The notes under the pieces were generated by a model. That model ran no database searches, was not told the DNA's origin, and saw nothing but the letters and a program-made list of their open reading frames with translations. From assembly GCA_031082125.1 (NCBI GenBank), contig JAVHLM010000021.1, positions 62,001 to 126,000 on the forward strand: a stretch of DNA of 64,000 bases, in the 5' to 3' direction. This document shows, in pieces, positions 42,964 to 51,028 of the stretch. The translations under genes and the position numbers were made by a program. Positions within the stretch are counted from its first letter, which is position 1. The number at the start of each line of letters is the position of its first letter. Source of the stretch: Candidatus Eremiobacterota bacterium. Its GTDB lineage: Bacteria > Vulcanimicrobiota > CADAWZ01 > Ess09-12.

Positions 42964-44003
42964 CGGCACTCCTCGTGGATTATCTTCTCAGCCCTCGCGA
43001 CGGCCTCTTTCACGAGCTCCCCTGTGATATGGCGGTGCGTGACAAAGCGGAGCATGGAGTGAGCGGTCACCGATGCCATCACGCCTTTTTCCTTCAGCTT
43101 TTCCGCAAGATTCTTCGCAGGAATACCTGTCCCGCTGATATCCACGTACACCATGTTTGTCTCTACCCGCTCCATGTCGATGGAAAAGCCGGGCAGGCGC
43201 GCCAGGCCTCCGGCAAGAAGCTTCGCGTTGGCATGATCTTTTGAGAGCCTCTCTATCATCGTGGAGAGGGCCACGATTCCGCAGGCCGCCAGGATGCCTG
43301 CCTGGCGCATGGCGCCTCCGAGCCTCTTTCGCACGCGCCGCGCCCTCTCGATAAAAGGCCTGTCGCCTACGACGAGGGAGCCCACGGGGCAGCTCAGGCC
43401 CTTGCTGAGGCAGAAGGTCAGGGATTCAACGGTCTTAGCGTATTCCGCCGCGGGGACTCCCGTGGCGACCTGGGCGTTGAAGATCCGGGCGCCGTCCAGG
43501 TGGACTGCAAGGCCCTCCTGGTGGGCAGTTTCGCAGAGGGCCCTGTGGAGCTCAAGGGGGGTGACGCGACCCTGGCCCCTGTTGTGGGTATTCTCGAGGC
43601 AGAGAACCCTTGGGGTGGGCATGTGGAGGTTACGGGGCCTGATGGCGCCCTTCACCTCGGCAGGGTCCAGCAGTCCTACCCGGGACGGCACGGGCCGCGG
43701 AGTAAGGCCTGCCATGGAGCAGAATGCCCCGGCCTCGTAGAACCAGATATGGCTCTCGGGGTCGATGATAACCTCGTCGCCGGGGCCTGCGAGGGCCATC
43801 AGGCCGCAGAGGTTTCCCATGGTCCCCGAGGTGACGAAAAGGGCGGCCTCCTTGCCGAAGAGGGCCGAGGCCCTCTCTTCAAGCTCATTCACCGTGGGAT
43901 CCATACCCATCATGTCATCGCCGAGAGGGGCGCGGCGCATCGCGTCATACATCTCCTCCGTGGGCAGGGTCTGCGTGTCTGAGTAGAGATTGATCATTTC
44001 CAT
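42951..44003 (-). CDS. ltaE: Low-specificity L-threonine aldolase
   Basis: This 350-residue PLP enzyme of fold type I splits L-threonine or allo-threonine to glycine and acetaldehyde. Family motifs are YSDTQTLPTEEMYDAM, GDDMMGMDPTVNELE, VTSGTMGN, ENTHNRGQG, HLDGARIFNA and the PLP-lysine segment CLSKGLSCPVGS. CAGGAG precedes the ATG. It heads a minus-strand train with the ABC-2 exporter, adenosine deaminase, a small acidic protein and cysteine desulfidase. The mix suggests amino-acid/nucleoside salvage, but a common pathway is not evident. Confidence 0.93.
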   Translation of the reverse strand: MEMINLYSDTQTLPTEEMYDAMRRAPLGDDMMGMDPTVNELEERASALFGKEAALFVTSGTMGNLCGLMALAGPGDEVIIDPESHIWFYEAGAFCSMAGLTPRPVPSRVGLLDPAEVKGAIRPRNLHMPTPRVLCLENTHNRGQGRVTPLELHRALCETAHQEGLAVHLDGARIFNAQVATGVPAAEYAKTVESLTFCLSKGLSCPVGSLVVGDRPFIERARRVRKRLGGAMRQAGILAACGIVALSTMIERLSKDHANAKLLAGGLARLPGFSIDMERVETNMVYVDISGTGIPAKNLAEKLKEKGVMASVTAHSMLRFVTHRHITGELVKEAVARAEKIIHEECRCPS

Positions 44004-44062
44004 TGTCGTTCTCCTGAAATGAGTATTTCATGCGGTTTTCCACCGGTGGCGCGGTAAAGCAG

Positions 44063-44105
44063 GAGGAGCAGGCATGCCGCGCTGCTCCTCTCTTTTCTTT
44101 TTTGA
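44063..44105 (+). terminator. Terminator-like hairpin pointing against the flanking genes
   Basis: A perfect 9-bp stem GAGGAGCAG/CTGCTCCTC (44063-44071, 44082-44090) is followed on the plus strand by TCTTTTCTTTTTT. Both flanking genes are on the minus strand, where no T-tract follows the stem, so it would stop antisense transcription. Confidence 0.5.
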
Positions 44106-44122
44106 CGGCTCCCTTTCCTCTG

Positions 44123-45328
44123 TTACGGGTTCACAATGGATCCCATAAAGAGGGGCATCTGGGTTTTTCTGTCCACAATCGCGAAGAAGAAGGGCCTGTC
44201 TGCCTTGAACACGAAGGGCTTTTCTTCTCCCATCGGCGCGCCCCTGGCCACCAGGACGGCAGTGACGGCAGCCGCTTCAGTTCCCTCCTCGTTCACCTCG
44301 ACGAAGGTTTTGTGGATCACCTTGGATATAAAAGCCTTTCCGCTCACCATTTCGGAAAAATCAGCATTGGCGCCGAAGGCCTTCTTCATGCCGAGGGCTT
44401 TGAGGGAATCGTTGAGGGCGGTGGAATATTCACATTTGAAGCGGGGGATGAAGAGGGTGCCCTGGGCCGACTTCAGGCTGTGGGTCCATTCGCTCCAGTT
44501 CTCGAAGGTAAGGGCGCCATGAAACTCCCCGAGCGTAGATTGCTCTGAAGGCAGGAAGACATACATGAAGAACCTCTTGTTCCCGTAAGGAAGGGCCACT
44601 GCCTGGAAAGCCCTGTCGCTGTAATAGAGGTATTTTCCCTTCTGCATCATCATAGGCACCTTTTTGGCGCCTCTTGCCGTGGCGAAATCCATGGGCTTCG
44701 TGAGGGCCTTGTCAAATTTTGCCGTCCATGTGCCTTTAAAATATATGGCATTGACAAGGATAAGGATGACGTCATTCTCTATACGGTCGATGATTGACGT
44801 GATTTTTCCCTTGGTGCTCTTCGAGACCCAGGCGTTGATCGCCGAGGCCACAAGCTCATTGCTCACCTCGGCGCCGAAAAACTCCTTGTTTCTTTTCACG
44901 AACTCCGGCTTGAGGGTAAGGCCCTTCCGTGCCCAGAGGGAGTTGGCAATCTCGAGGGTCACGGAAGGATCGGCCTTCCGAAGGTCGTCCAGGAGCTTCC
45001 TGTTCTCCTCGTTGACCTTGTCTATGCCCAGGCCTTTGAGGCCGAGGACATCTGCCATTTCGCTCTGCGTCTCCCTGGCCGCACCGTTGTAAGTCATTGC
45101 GAGGGCTATGGCGATGCTTGCCGGCGAGATGAAGACATTTTTTCCCTTCTCAGCTTTGAGCACCTCAGGGTAGAGATTGAAGCCGAAGCCGCTGTATCTG
45201 GAAGCGAGGTCAGCCTCCGACCCCTGACAGGCTCCGTCCTGCGTCATGGCCCCGCATGGCACCCATGCGAGCAGAAAGAGAAGAATACCTGCTGTCACAG
45301 TGAGCGCTGCTTTTTTCACGAGAGTCAT
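44123..45328 (-). CDS. Secreted serpin (serine/cysteine protease inhibitor)
   Basis: This 401-residue protein starts with a signal peptide (MTLVKKAALTVTAGILLFLL, cut near PCGA). The serpin core is complete: NVFISPASIAIALAMTYNGA, LVNAIYFKGTW, LPRF-like LFIPRFKCEY, and the C-terminal DRPFFFAIVDRKTQMPLFMG. The reactive loop at 347-366 reads EEGTEAAAVTAVLVARGAPM; its small-residue hinge (GTEAAAVTAV) is that of inhibitory serpins. Counting 17 from the hinge Glu puts P1 near Arg-Gly, so a trypsin-like target is possible. It has its own promoter (45428-45456). Confidence 0.95.
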   Translation of the reverse strand: MTLVKKAALTVTAGILLFLLAWVPCGAMTQDGACQGSEADLASRYSGFGFNLYPEVLKAEKGKNVFISPASIAIALAMTYNGAARETQSEMADVLGLKGLGIDKVNEENRKLLDDLRKADPSVTLEIANSLWARKGLTLKPEFVKRNKEFFGAEVSNELVASAINAWVSKSTKGKITSIIDRIENDVILILVNAIYFKGTWTAKFDKALTKPMDFATARGAKKVPMMMQKGKYLYYSDRAFQAVALPYGNKRFFMYVFLPSEQSTLGEFHGALTFENWSEWTHSLKSAQGTLFIPRFKCEYSTALNDSLKALGMKKAFGANADFSEMVSGKAFISKVIHKTFVEVNEEGTEAAAVTAVLVARGAPMGEEKPFVFKADRPFFFAIVDRKTQMPLFMGSIVNP

Positions 45329-45427
45329 CTCCTTTCATGGGGGAGTGTTTTTTCTCCCTCCCTCTCATACCTCTGATCTCCCTGAAATATTTCCTCTTTT
45401 CCGGGATGTTGCCATTTTGCTTCTGAT

Positions 45428-45456
45428 ATATTACCGGAATAAGAACGAAATGTTAA
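45428..45456 (-). promoter_or_regulatory. Serpin gene promoter with TTAACA -35
   Basis: Minus-strand TTAACA (45451-45456), 17 bp and TAATAT (45428-45433). The sequence just upstream, GTTTACAGAACG, resembles the AT-rich flank of the promoters at 21989 and 35051. The leader is about 95 nt. Confidence 0.75.
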
Positions 45457-45791
45457 CGTTCTGTAAACGGCAGCCCCCTTTGCTTGAATAAAAATCAAAT
45501 TGTTGCCAGATTGCTCTTTTTATTGCCGATTTGTAAAAATACTGCCGTTGTTTTATGGAAAAGCCCGGGTGGCGCGGAACTTCCTCACGACCGTGATGAG
45601 AGCTCCATAAAGTAGTTCGCCGGCCCTCTCCTTATCCCTCCCGCTGAGCAGGCTCGCAGGGAAAAAGGATTTCCGGGAGCCTTTAATGAATTAAAAATCA
45701 TCAGAAAATTTACCACCATATCATAAAGAGAGAAAAATCCTTCCACGGGGTAATGTTCTGATGCCCAGTAATCCCATCGCCAGGAGCATTT
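45457..45791. other. Intergenic region before the lysine/tricarboxylate operon
   Basis: This AT-rich stretch shows no gene. It must hold the operon promoter. TTGCTC, 17 bp, TAAAAA near 45510-45540 is one weak candidate, and the AT-rich sequence at 45680-45725 is another; neither is convincing. Confidence 0.4.
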
Positions 45792-47117
45792 ATGAAGCAT
45801 AAGATCGGGATCCGGCGCGAAGACAAGAACCAGTGGGAGCGGCGGGCGCCCCTGTCTCCCGAGCAGATCCAGCATCTGATTGAAAAGGACGGCCTGGAGG
45901 TCATCGTTCAACCCTCGCCGATCCGCGTATTTCCCGATGAGGCATACGGGAAGGCGGGAGCCACCATCGATGAAGACCTCTCCCGTTGCTCTGTGGTCAT
46001 TGGGATTAAAGAGATACCTCCTTCCCTCCTTCATGAGAGAACTACCTATATTTTCTTCTCCCACACCATCAAGGGCCAGTCCCATAATATGCCCATGCTC
46101 CGGAGGCTCAGGGAGCTCCGCTGCCAGGTCATTGATTTTGAGCTTATCAAGGACGAGAATGACCGGAGGCTCATATTCTTCGGATATTACGCGGGGCTTG
46201 CCGGGATGATTGACATGCTGTGGGCTCTGGGCCAGCGCCTTCTGTGGGAGGGAATGGACACGCCCTTCAAGCAGATTCTGCCTGCCCACAAGTATGCAAA
46301 TCTTGAGGAAGCCCGCAGAGCTATTATCAGAATCGCCGATCTGATAGGACGGGATGGCCTGCCGGAGAGCCTTGTCCCCCTGGTGTGCGGTTTTACAGGC
46401 TACGGAAGGGTATCGCAGGGTGCCCAGGAGATCTACGATCTCCTCCCGGTGCAGGAGATCCCCCCTTCTCACCTTCCCAGTCTCTTCGAAAGGGCCAGTC
46501 TTCTGCCGAATATCCTCTTCAAGACAGTGTTCAGGGAAGAGAATACCGTCGAGCCCGTGTGGCCCGACCGCTCATTCGACCTGCAGGATTATTACCGCTC
46601 CCCGGAGCACTACCGCTCCCGCTTCTCCCGCTTCCTTCCCTCTCTTACGGTCATCGCAAACTGCATCTACTGGGAGCCCCGGTATCCCAAGCTCATCACG
46701 AAAAAGGATATGAAGGATCTTTATGAAAGTGAGAAAACGCCTCGCCTGAGGGTTATCGGCGATATTTCCTGCGATGTCGATGGAGCGATTGAAGCCACCG
46801 TCAAGTACACCACCCCGAGCAGCCCCGTGTTCGTCTACAACCCTGAGACAGGAGAGGCCACCGACGGATGGGAGGGCAGGGGGCCCGTCGTCCTTGCAGT
46901 GGATAACCTTCCCTGCGAGCTCCCCGTCGAATCATCGAGGATGTTCGGGGAAGTGCTCCTTGCCTGGGTGCCTCACCTTGCAAGGGCAGACTATGAAGGG
47001 CCCGTCGAAGGTTGTGAGCTTCCCCTCCCGGTGAAGAAGGCATTAATCCTCTACAAGGGCGAGTTTACCGAGGCATACCGTCATATGGAAGATTTCCTCA
47101 AAGAAAAATCCCATTGA
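45792..47117 (+). CDS. Lysine-ketoglutarate reductase (AASS N-terminal type)
   Basis: This 441-residue protein closely follows the LKR half of animal/plant AASS. Shared segments are IGIRREDKNQWERRAPLSP, VQPSPIRVFPDEAY, FFSHTIKGQSHNMPML, VIDFELI and the CGFTGYGRVSQGAQEI Rossmann region, then CIYWEPRYPKLIT, GDISCDVDGAIE and VDNLPCELP. It joins lysine and 2-oxoglutarate to saccharopine with NAD(P)H, or runs in reverse. It is the first gene of a train reaching at least to 60725 and is followed after 33 bp by its partner. In animals both halves are one protein; here they are separate. Confidence 0.92.
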   Translation: MKHKIGIRREDKNQWERRAPLSPEQIQHLIEKDGLEVIVQPSPIRVFPDEAYGKAGATIDEDLSRCSVVIGIKEIPPSLLHERTTYIFFSHTIKGQSHNMPMLRRLRELRCQVIDFELIKDENDRRLIFFGYYAGLAGMIDMLWALGQRLLWEGMDTPFKQILPAHKYANLEEARRAIIRIADLIGRDGLPESLVPLVCGFTGYGRVSQGAQEIYDLLPVQEIPPSHLPSLFERASLLPNILFKTVFREENTVEPVWPDRSFDLQDYYRSPEHYRSRFSRFLPSLTVIANCIYWEPRYPKLITKKDMKDLYESEKTPRLRVIGDISCDVDGAIEATVKYTTPSSPVFVYNPETGEATDGWEGRGPVVLAVDNLPCELPVESSRMFGEVLLAWVPHLARADYEGPVEGCELPLPVKKALILYKGEFTEAYRHMEDFLKEKSH

Positions 47118-47150
47118 ATGCAATAATTAAATTCCGGAGGTCGCCGCCCT

Positions 47151-48488
47151 ATGAAGAAAAAAGTGCTTCTCCTGGGAGCAGGGCTTGTCGCAAAGCCCCT
47201 GGTGAGATATTTCTTCGAAAAGACAGGTCATGAAGTCATCATTGCCACCCGTACCGTAAAAAAGGCCGACGATCTCATCGAAGGCCACCCCCGGGGCAGG
47301 GCGCTGGCCCTCGATGCGCTGGCAGATGCCGGGGGCCTTAAAAAGGCCGTGCAGGAAGCGGATCTGGTGATAAGCCTCCTGCCCGCCGTGCACCATCTCA
47401 TCGTGGCGGAGCAATGCCTCGAGGCCGGCAAGCCCCTGGTGACCACGTCCTATGTGAGCCCCGGCATGGCGGCGCTTCATGATGAGGCCCGGCAGGCAGG
47501 GCTCCTGTTCCTGAACGAGATGGGCCTCGATCCCGGCATCGATCACATGACAGCGATGAAGCTCTTTGACGAGGCCGCCGGGAAAGGAGGCCGCATCACC
47601 GGCTTTATCTCTTACTGCGGAGGGCTCCCCGCCCCTGAAGCCAACACCAACCCCTTCGGCTACAAGTTTTCCTGGAGCCCCAGGGCGGTATTGCTCGCGG
47701 CAAAAAGGCCTGCGCATTTTCTCCGCGACGGAAAGGAAGTGAAGGTCTCCTCTGAAGATCTCTTCCTCAACTGCGAAAAGGTGGTCATCCCTGGCCTTGG
47801 AGAGTTCGAGGGGTACCCGAACAGGGATTCCATGAGCTATCTTGCGACCTATAACCTCACCGGCATGAAGACAATGTTCCGGGGCACCCTGAGGAACAAG
47901 ACCCATTGCGAGAGCTGGAAGCAGATAGTGGACCTGGGCCTCCTTGACGAGGAAAAGCTCCATGACCTCCCGGGAAAGACTTACCGCCAATTTATGGCAG
48001 AATTGCTGGGAGTGACGGAGGAGCATGTTGAAAAAGAGATGGCCTCGCGCCTCAAGATTTCAAAGGATTCCCTGCTGATACAGAAGCTCGAGTGGCTCGG
48101 CTTCCTGGGAAGCGACATGATACCGCTTCAGGAGGCCTGCGCTCTCGACGTGCTGAGCCACAGGCTCAATGAGAAGCTCAAGTATGAAAAAGGGGAAAGG
48201 GACATGGTGGTCCTGCAGCACGAGGTCACCGTCGAGTACCCCTCGGAAAAGAGAAGCGAGAGGCGCTTCAGCACCCTCATCGATTACGGCATTCCCCATG
48301 GGGATTCTGCGATGGCCCGCACCGTGAGCCTGCCGGCGGCCATCGCCTCCCGGATGATCCTGGACGGGGAGGTGTCCCTCACGGGCGTCCATATCCCTGT
48401 GCAGAAGGAGTTCTATGAGCCCGTGCTCGCGGAACTTCAGGATCTGGGGATCCTCTTCGAAGAGAGAACGGCAGAGCTTTTGGCATAG
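47151..48488 (+). CDS. Saccharopine dehydrogenase, glutamate-forming (AASS C-terminal/Lys9 type)
   Basis: This 445-residue protein matches the SDH half of AASS and fungal Lys9 in length and motifs: VLLLGAGLVAKPLV, LVISLLPAVHHLIVAEQCLE, NEMGLDPGIDHMTAMK, ISYCGGLPAPEANTNP, YKFSWSPRAVLL and EGYPNRDSMSYLATY. It oxidises saccharopine to glutamate and 2-aminoadipate semialdehyde, or catalyses the reverse in fungal lysine synthesis. With the preceding gene it gives a full saccharopine module. A GGAGG ribosome binding site precedes the ATG. Confidence 0.95.
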   Translation: MKKKVLLLGAGLVAKPLVRYFFEKTGHEVIIATRTVKKADDLIEGHPRGRALALDALADAGGLKKAVQEADLVISLLPAVHHLIVAEQCLEAGKPLVTTSYVSPGMAALHDEARQAGLLFLNEMGLDPGIDHMTAMKLFDEAAGKGGRITGFISYCGGLPAPEANTNPFGYKFSWSPRAVLLAAKRPAHFLRDGKEVKVSSEDLFLNCEKVVIPGLGEFEGYPNRDSMSYLATYNLTGMKTMFRGTLRNKTHCESWKQIVDLGLLDEEKLHDLPGKTYRQFMAELLGVTEEHVEKEMASRLKISKDSLLIQKLEWLGFLGSDMIPLQEACALDVLSHRLNEKLKYEKGERDMVVLQHEVTVEYPSEKRSERRFSTLIDYGIPHGDSAMARTVSLPAAIASRMILDGEVSLTGVHIPVQKEFYEPVLAELQDLGILFEERTAELLA

Positions 48489-48545
48489 AGCCGCCGGGAG
48501 AACCCCCGGAATCCATCGATAATTCACCAAGCGGGGAGTGATATA

Positions 48546-50093
48546 ATGGCACGGATATTCGAGCATCAGGGAAAGAGCCTCCTGGGAGCCTTCTCCATCA
48601 ATGTGCCTGAAGGGAGCACTGCAGGGACAGCGGAGGAAGCCGCAATAATTTTTGAAAAACTGCAGAAGCCTGTCGTCATCAAGGCGCAGACCTGGACTAC
48701 CGGGAGGGCCCAGTCGGGAGGGATAAAATTCGCGGGCTCGGCTGAAGAGGCCAGGGCTGCCGCCTCGGCCATTCTTGGAAGCACCATCAAGGGGTTCACC
48801 GTCACAGAGGTGAGGGTGGAGGAGAAGCTCGATATCGCCAGGGAGTTTTACGCGGGCGTCATCATCGACGATAACGGCAAGCAGCCCCTTCTCCTTTTCA
48901 GCTCCGTGGGGGGTACGGGAATCGAGGAGATTGCCGCCCTCCACCCCGATAAGGTGGTGAAATATCCCATAGATATCATCGAGGGGCTTGAAGAGTTCAA
49001 AGCCAGGGACCTTGTGAGGGAGACAGGAATCTCCGGGAAGCTCCAGGTGGACCTGGCATCCCTTCTCGTGAAGCTCTACAGGCTGTGCAGGAGTTACGAG
49101 ATGCGCTCGGCCGAGATAAATCCCCTCGTGCTGGCTTCAGACGGCAGGCTCTATGCGGCGGACTGCCACATGGCGCTTGATGACTATGCAGTCTTCAGGC
49201 ACCCCGACTGCGGCATCGAGATCGCGCGCGATCTTTCCAATCCCCCTTCGGCGCTTGATAAAATCGCCTTCAATGTCGAGAAGGGAGATTACCGGGGCAC
49301 CTTCTATTTCATCCAGCTCGAAAGGGATTTCAGCAGGGAGGAGAATTACGTGGGCTTTCACGGCGCCGGCGGCGGCGGCTCCATGATGAGCATGGATGCC
49401 GTGCTGGCTGCTGGCTTCAAAATTGCCAATTTCTGCGATACGAGCGGCAATCCCCCCGCCTCGAAGGTGTACCGCGCCGCGAAGATCATTCTCTCTCAGA
49501 GGCACATAGTGGGATATTTCGGCTCAGGCTCCGGCGTGGCGAGCCAGGAGCAGTTTCATTCCGCCAGGGGCCTCTTGAAGGCATTCATGGAGGATAACCT
49601 CCAGGTCCCGGCGGTGATCCGCCTGGGGGGCAACCAGGAGGAAAAGGCGATGGAGCTCTTTTCCCGCTTCGGCCCGCGCCTCGCGGTGCCCGTCGAGTGC
49701 TACGGCAAGGACACCTCTGCCGTCACCTGTGCCGGGCGCCTGAAAGCCCTCACTGCTGAGAGGGAAAAGCCCGAATCGCCGGTGAAGCCGGAGCGTGCCG
49801 CCGAAACCGTAAAGTCCTACAGCTTTAAAACGGTGACAGGGGGAGAGGTCTCCTTTGACTACACAAGATGCGGGGCCTGTGAGAGCAAAGCGTGCAGCGA
49901 GGAATGCATCCCGAAGATCCTGAAGCTGGAAGAGGGGAGACCCGTTCTTGCCATCACCGCCGAAGAGGCGGCAAAGGGAAAATGCATCGAGTGCCTGGCC
50001 TGTGAGCTTGAGTGCCTGGACAGGGGAAAAGGCGGGGCTCGCATAGATCTCCCCATCCCTGGCCTGGAGGAATACAGGGGGGAGGGCAGATGA
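48546..50093 (+). CDS. Acyl/citryl-CoA synthetase beta-like subunit fused to a C-terminal 2[4Fe-4S] ferredoxin domain
   Basis: This 515-residue protein has an ATP-grasp half (residues 1-220) and a CoA-ligase half (250-400) like succinyl-CoA or citryl-CoA synthetase beta subunits: IFEHQGKSLLGAF, VVIKAQTW, SAEINPLVL, ADCHMALDDYAVFRHPD and VGFHGAGGGGSMMSMDAVL. The nucleotide loop usually GGRGKAGG reads TTGRAQSGG. Residues about 435-490 add CGACESKACSEEC and CIECLACELEC, a pair of cysteine motifs typical of an 8-Cys ferredoxin, not part of the usual family. The alpha-subunit gene starts after 1 bp. Substrate (citrate, homocitrate or another) is inferred from context. Confidence 0.85.
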   Translation: MARIFEHQGKSLLGAFSINVPEGSTAGTAEEAAIIFEKLQKPVVIKAQTWTTGRAQSGGIKFAGSAEEARAAASAILGSTIKGFTVTEVRVEEKLDIAREFYAGVIIDDNGKQPLLLFSSVGGTGIEEIAALHPDKVVKYPIDIIEGLEEFKARDLVRETGISGKLQVDLASLLVKLYRLCRSYEMRSAEINPLVLASDGRLYAADCHMALDDYAVFRHPDCGIEIARDLSNPPSALDKIAFNVEKGDYRGTFYFIQLERDFSREENYVGFHGAGGGGSMMSMDAVLAAGFKIANFCDTSGNPPASKVYRAAKIILSQRHIVGYFGSGSGVASQEQFHSARGLLKAFMEDNLQVPAVIRLGGNQEEKAMELFSRFGPRLAVPVECYGKDTSAVTCAGRLKALTAEREKPESPVKPERAAETVKSYSFKTVTGGEVSFDYTRCGACESKACSEECIPKILKLEEGRPVLAITAEEAAKGKCIECLACELECLDRGKGGARIDLPIPGLEEYRGEGR

Positions 50094-50094
50094 C

Positions 50095-51003
50095 ATGGCA
50101 ATCCTGATTGATGAACACAAAAAAGTGCTGATCCAGGGAATCACGGGCCGCGAAGGGATGGCCCGCGCAAAGCTGATGATCGAGTACGGGACCTCTGTCG
50201 TTGCCGGCTGCACTCCCGGTAAGGGGGGGCAGGTGGTCCATGAAATCCCGGTCTACGATACGGTGAAAGAAGTGGTCAGGGAAAAAGGGACAATAGATAT
50301 AAGCGTCATCTTCGTTCCCGCGCCCCTCGTGCGGGATGCCGTCCTCGAGGCCTTTGACGCCGGCGTCAGGCTCGCCGTCATCATTCCCGACAGGGTGCCC
50401 GTCTATGATGTCATGGAGATAGCCCATTATGCGAAGAAGAACAATGCCCGCTTCCTGGGGCCCAACACCCTGGGGACCCTGAGCCCCGGGAAAGGCGTGC
50501 TCGGCATGATGGGCGGCAGGGCCGCAATGGCGAAGAAACTGTTCAACCCGGGGCCCGTGGGAATCACCTCCCGGAGCGGCGGCATCACCTCGTCCCTGGC
50601 CTATTATCTGAATAAAAACGGCATCGGGCAGACAACCCTCGTCCATGTGGGCGGAGACTCAATCGTGGGCCTTCCTCATCCCGAGATTGTGAGGCTCTTC
50701 CAGCATGATCCCGACACGAAGCTTGTCGTGATGTTCGGCGAGATTGGCGGCTCCCAGGAGGAGCAGGTGGCCGACCTCATTGATAAGGGGGAGTTCACCA
50801 AGCCCCTGGTAGCTTTCATCGGCGGCAAGGCGGCAAAGGAGGGGACAAGGTTCTCCCATGCCGGCGCCATTGTGGAGGGTAACCGGGGGAGCCATCACGG
50901 CAAGGTGAAAAGGCTCAGGGAGGTGGGAGCCCACGTCGTGGACGACTTCGACAAAATCCCGGAAGTCACGAAGAAAGTATTGGAAGAAACGGGAAGCATA
51001 TAA
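50095..51003 (+). CDS. Acyl/citryl-CoA synthetase alpha-like subunit
   Basis: This 302-residue protein matches succinyl-CoA/citryl-CoA synthetase alpha subunits. The CoA-binding Rossmann region is VLIQGITGREGMARA, then VAGCTPGKGG and LGPNTLGTLSPGKGVLGMMGG. The phosphohistidine loop is RFSHAGAIVEGNRG. It should form the ligase with the fused beta subunit; spacing of 1 bp implies coupled translation. It is followed at 25 bp by a citryl-CoA lyase-like gene, an order expected for two-step ATP citrate cleavage. Confidence 0.92.
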   Translation: MAILIDEHKKVLIQGITGREGMARAKLMIEYGTSVVAGCTPGKGGQVVHEIPVYDTVKEVVREKGTIDISVIFVPAPLVRDAVLEAFDAGVRLAVIIPDRVPVYDVMEIAHYAKKNNARFLGPNTLGTLSPGKGVLGMMGGRAAMAKKLFNPGPVGITSRSGGITSSLAYYLNKNGIGQTTLVHVGGDSIVGLPHPEIVRLFQHDPDTKLVVMFGEIGGSQEEQVADLIDKGEFTKPLVAFIGGKAAKEGTRFSHAGAIVEGNRGSHHGKVKRLREVGAHVVDDFDKIPEVTKKVLEETGSI

Positions 51004-51028
51004 ATACACAATCCATCAAGGGGGAGCC

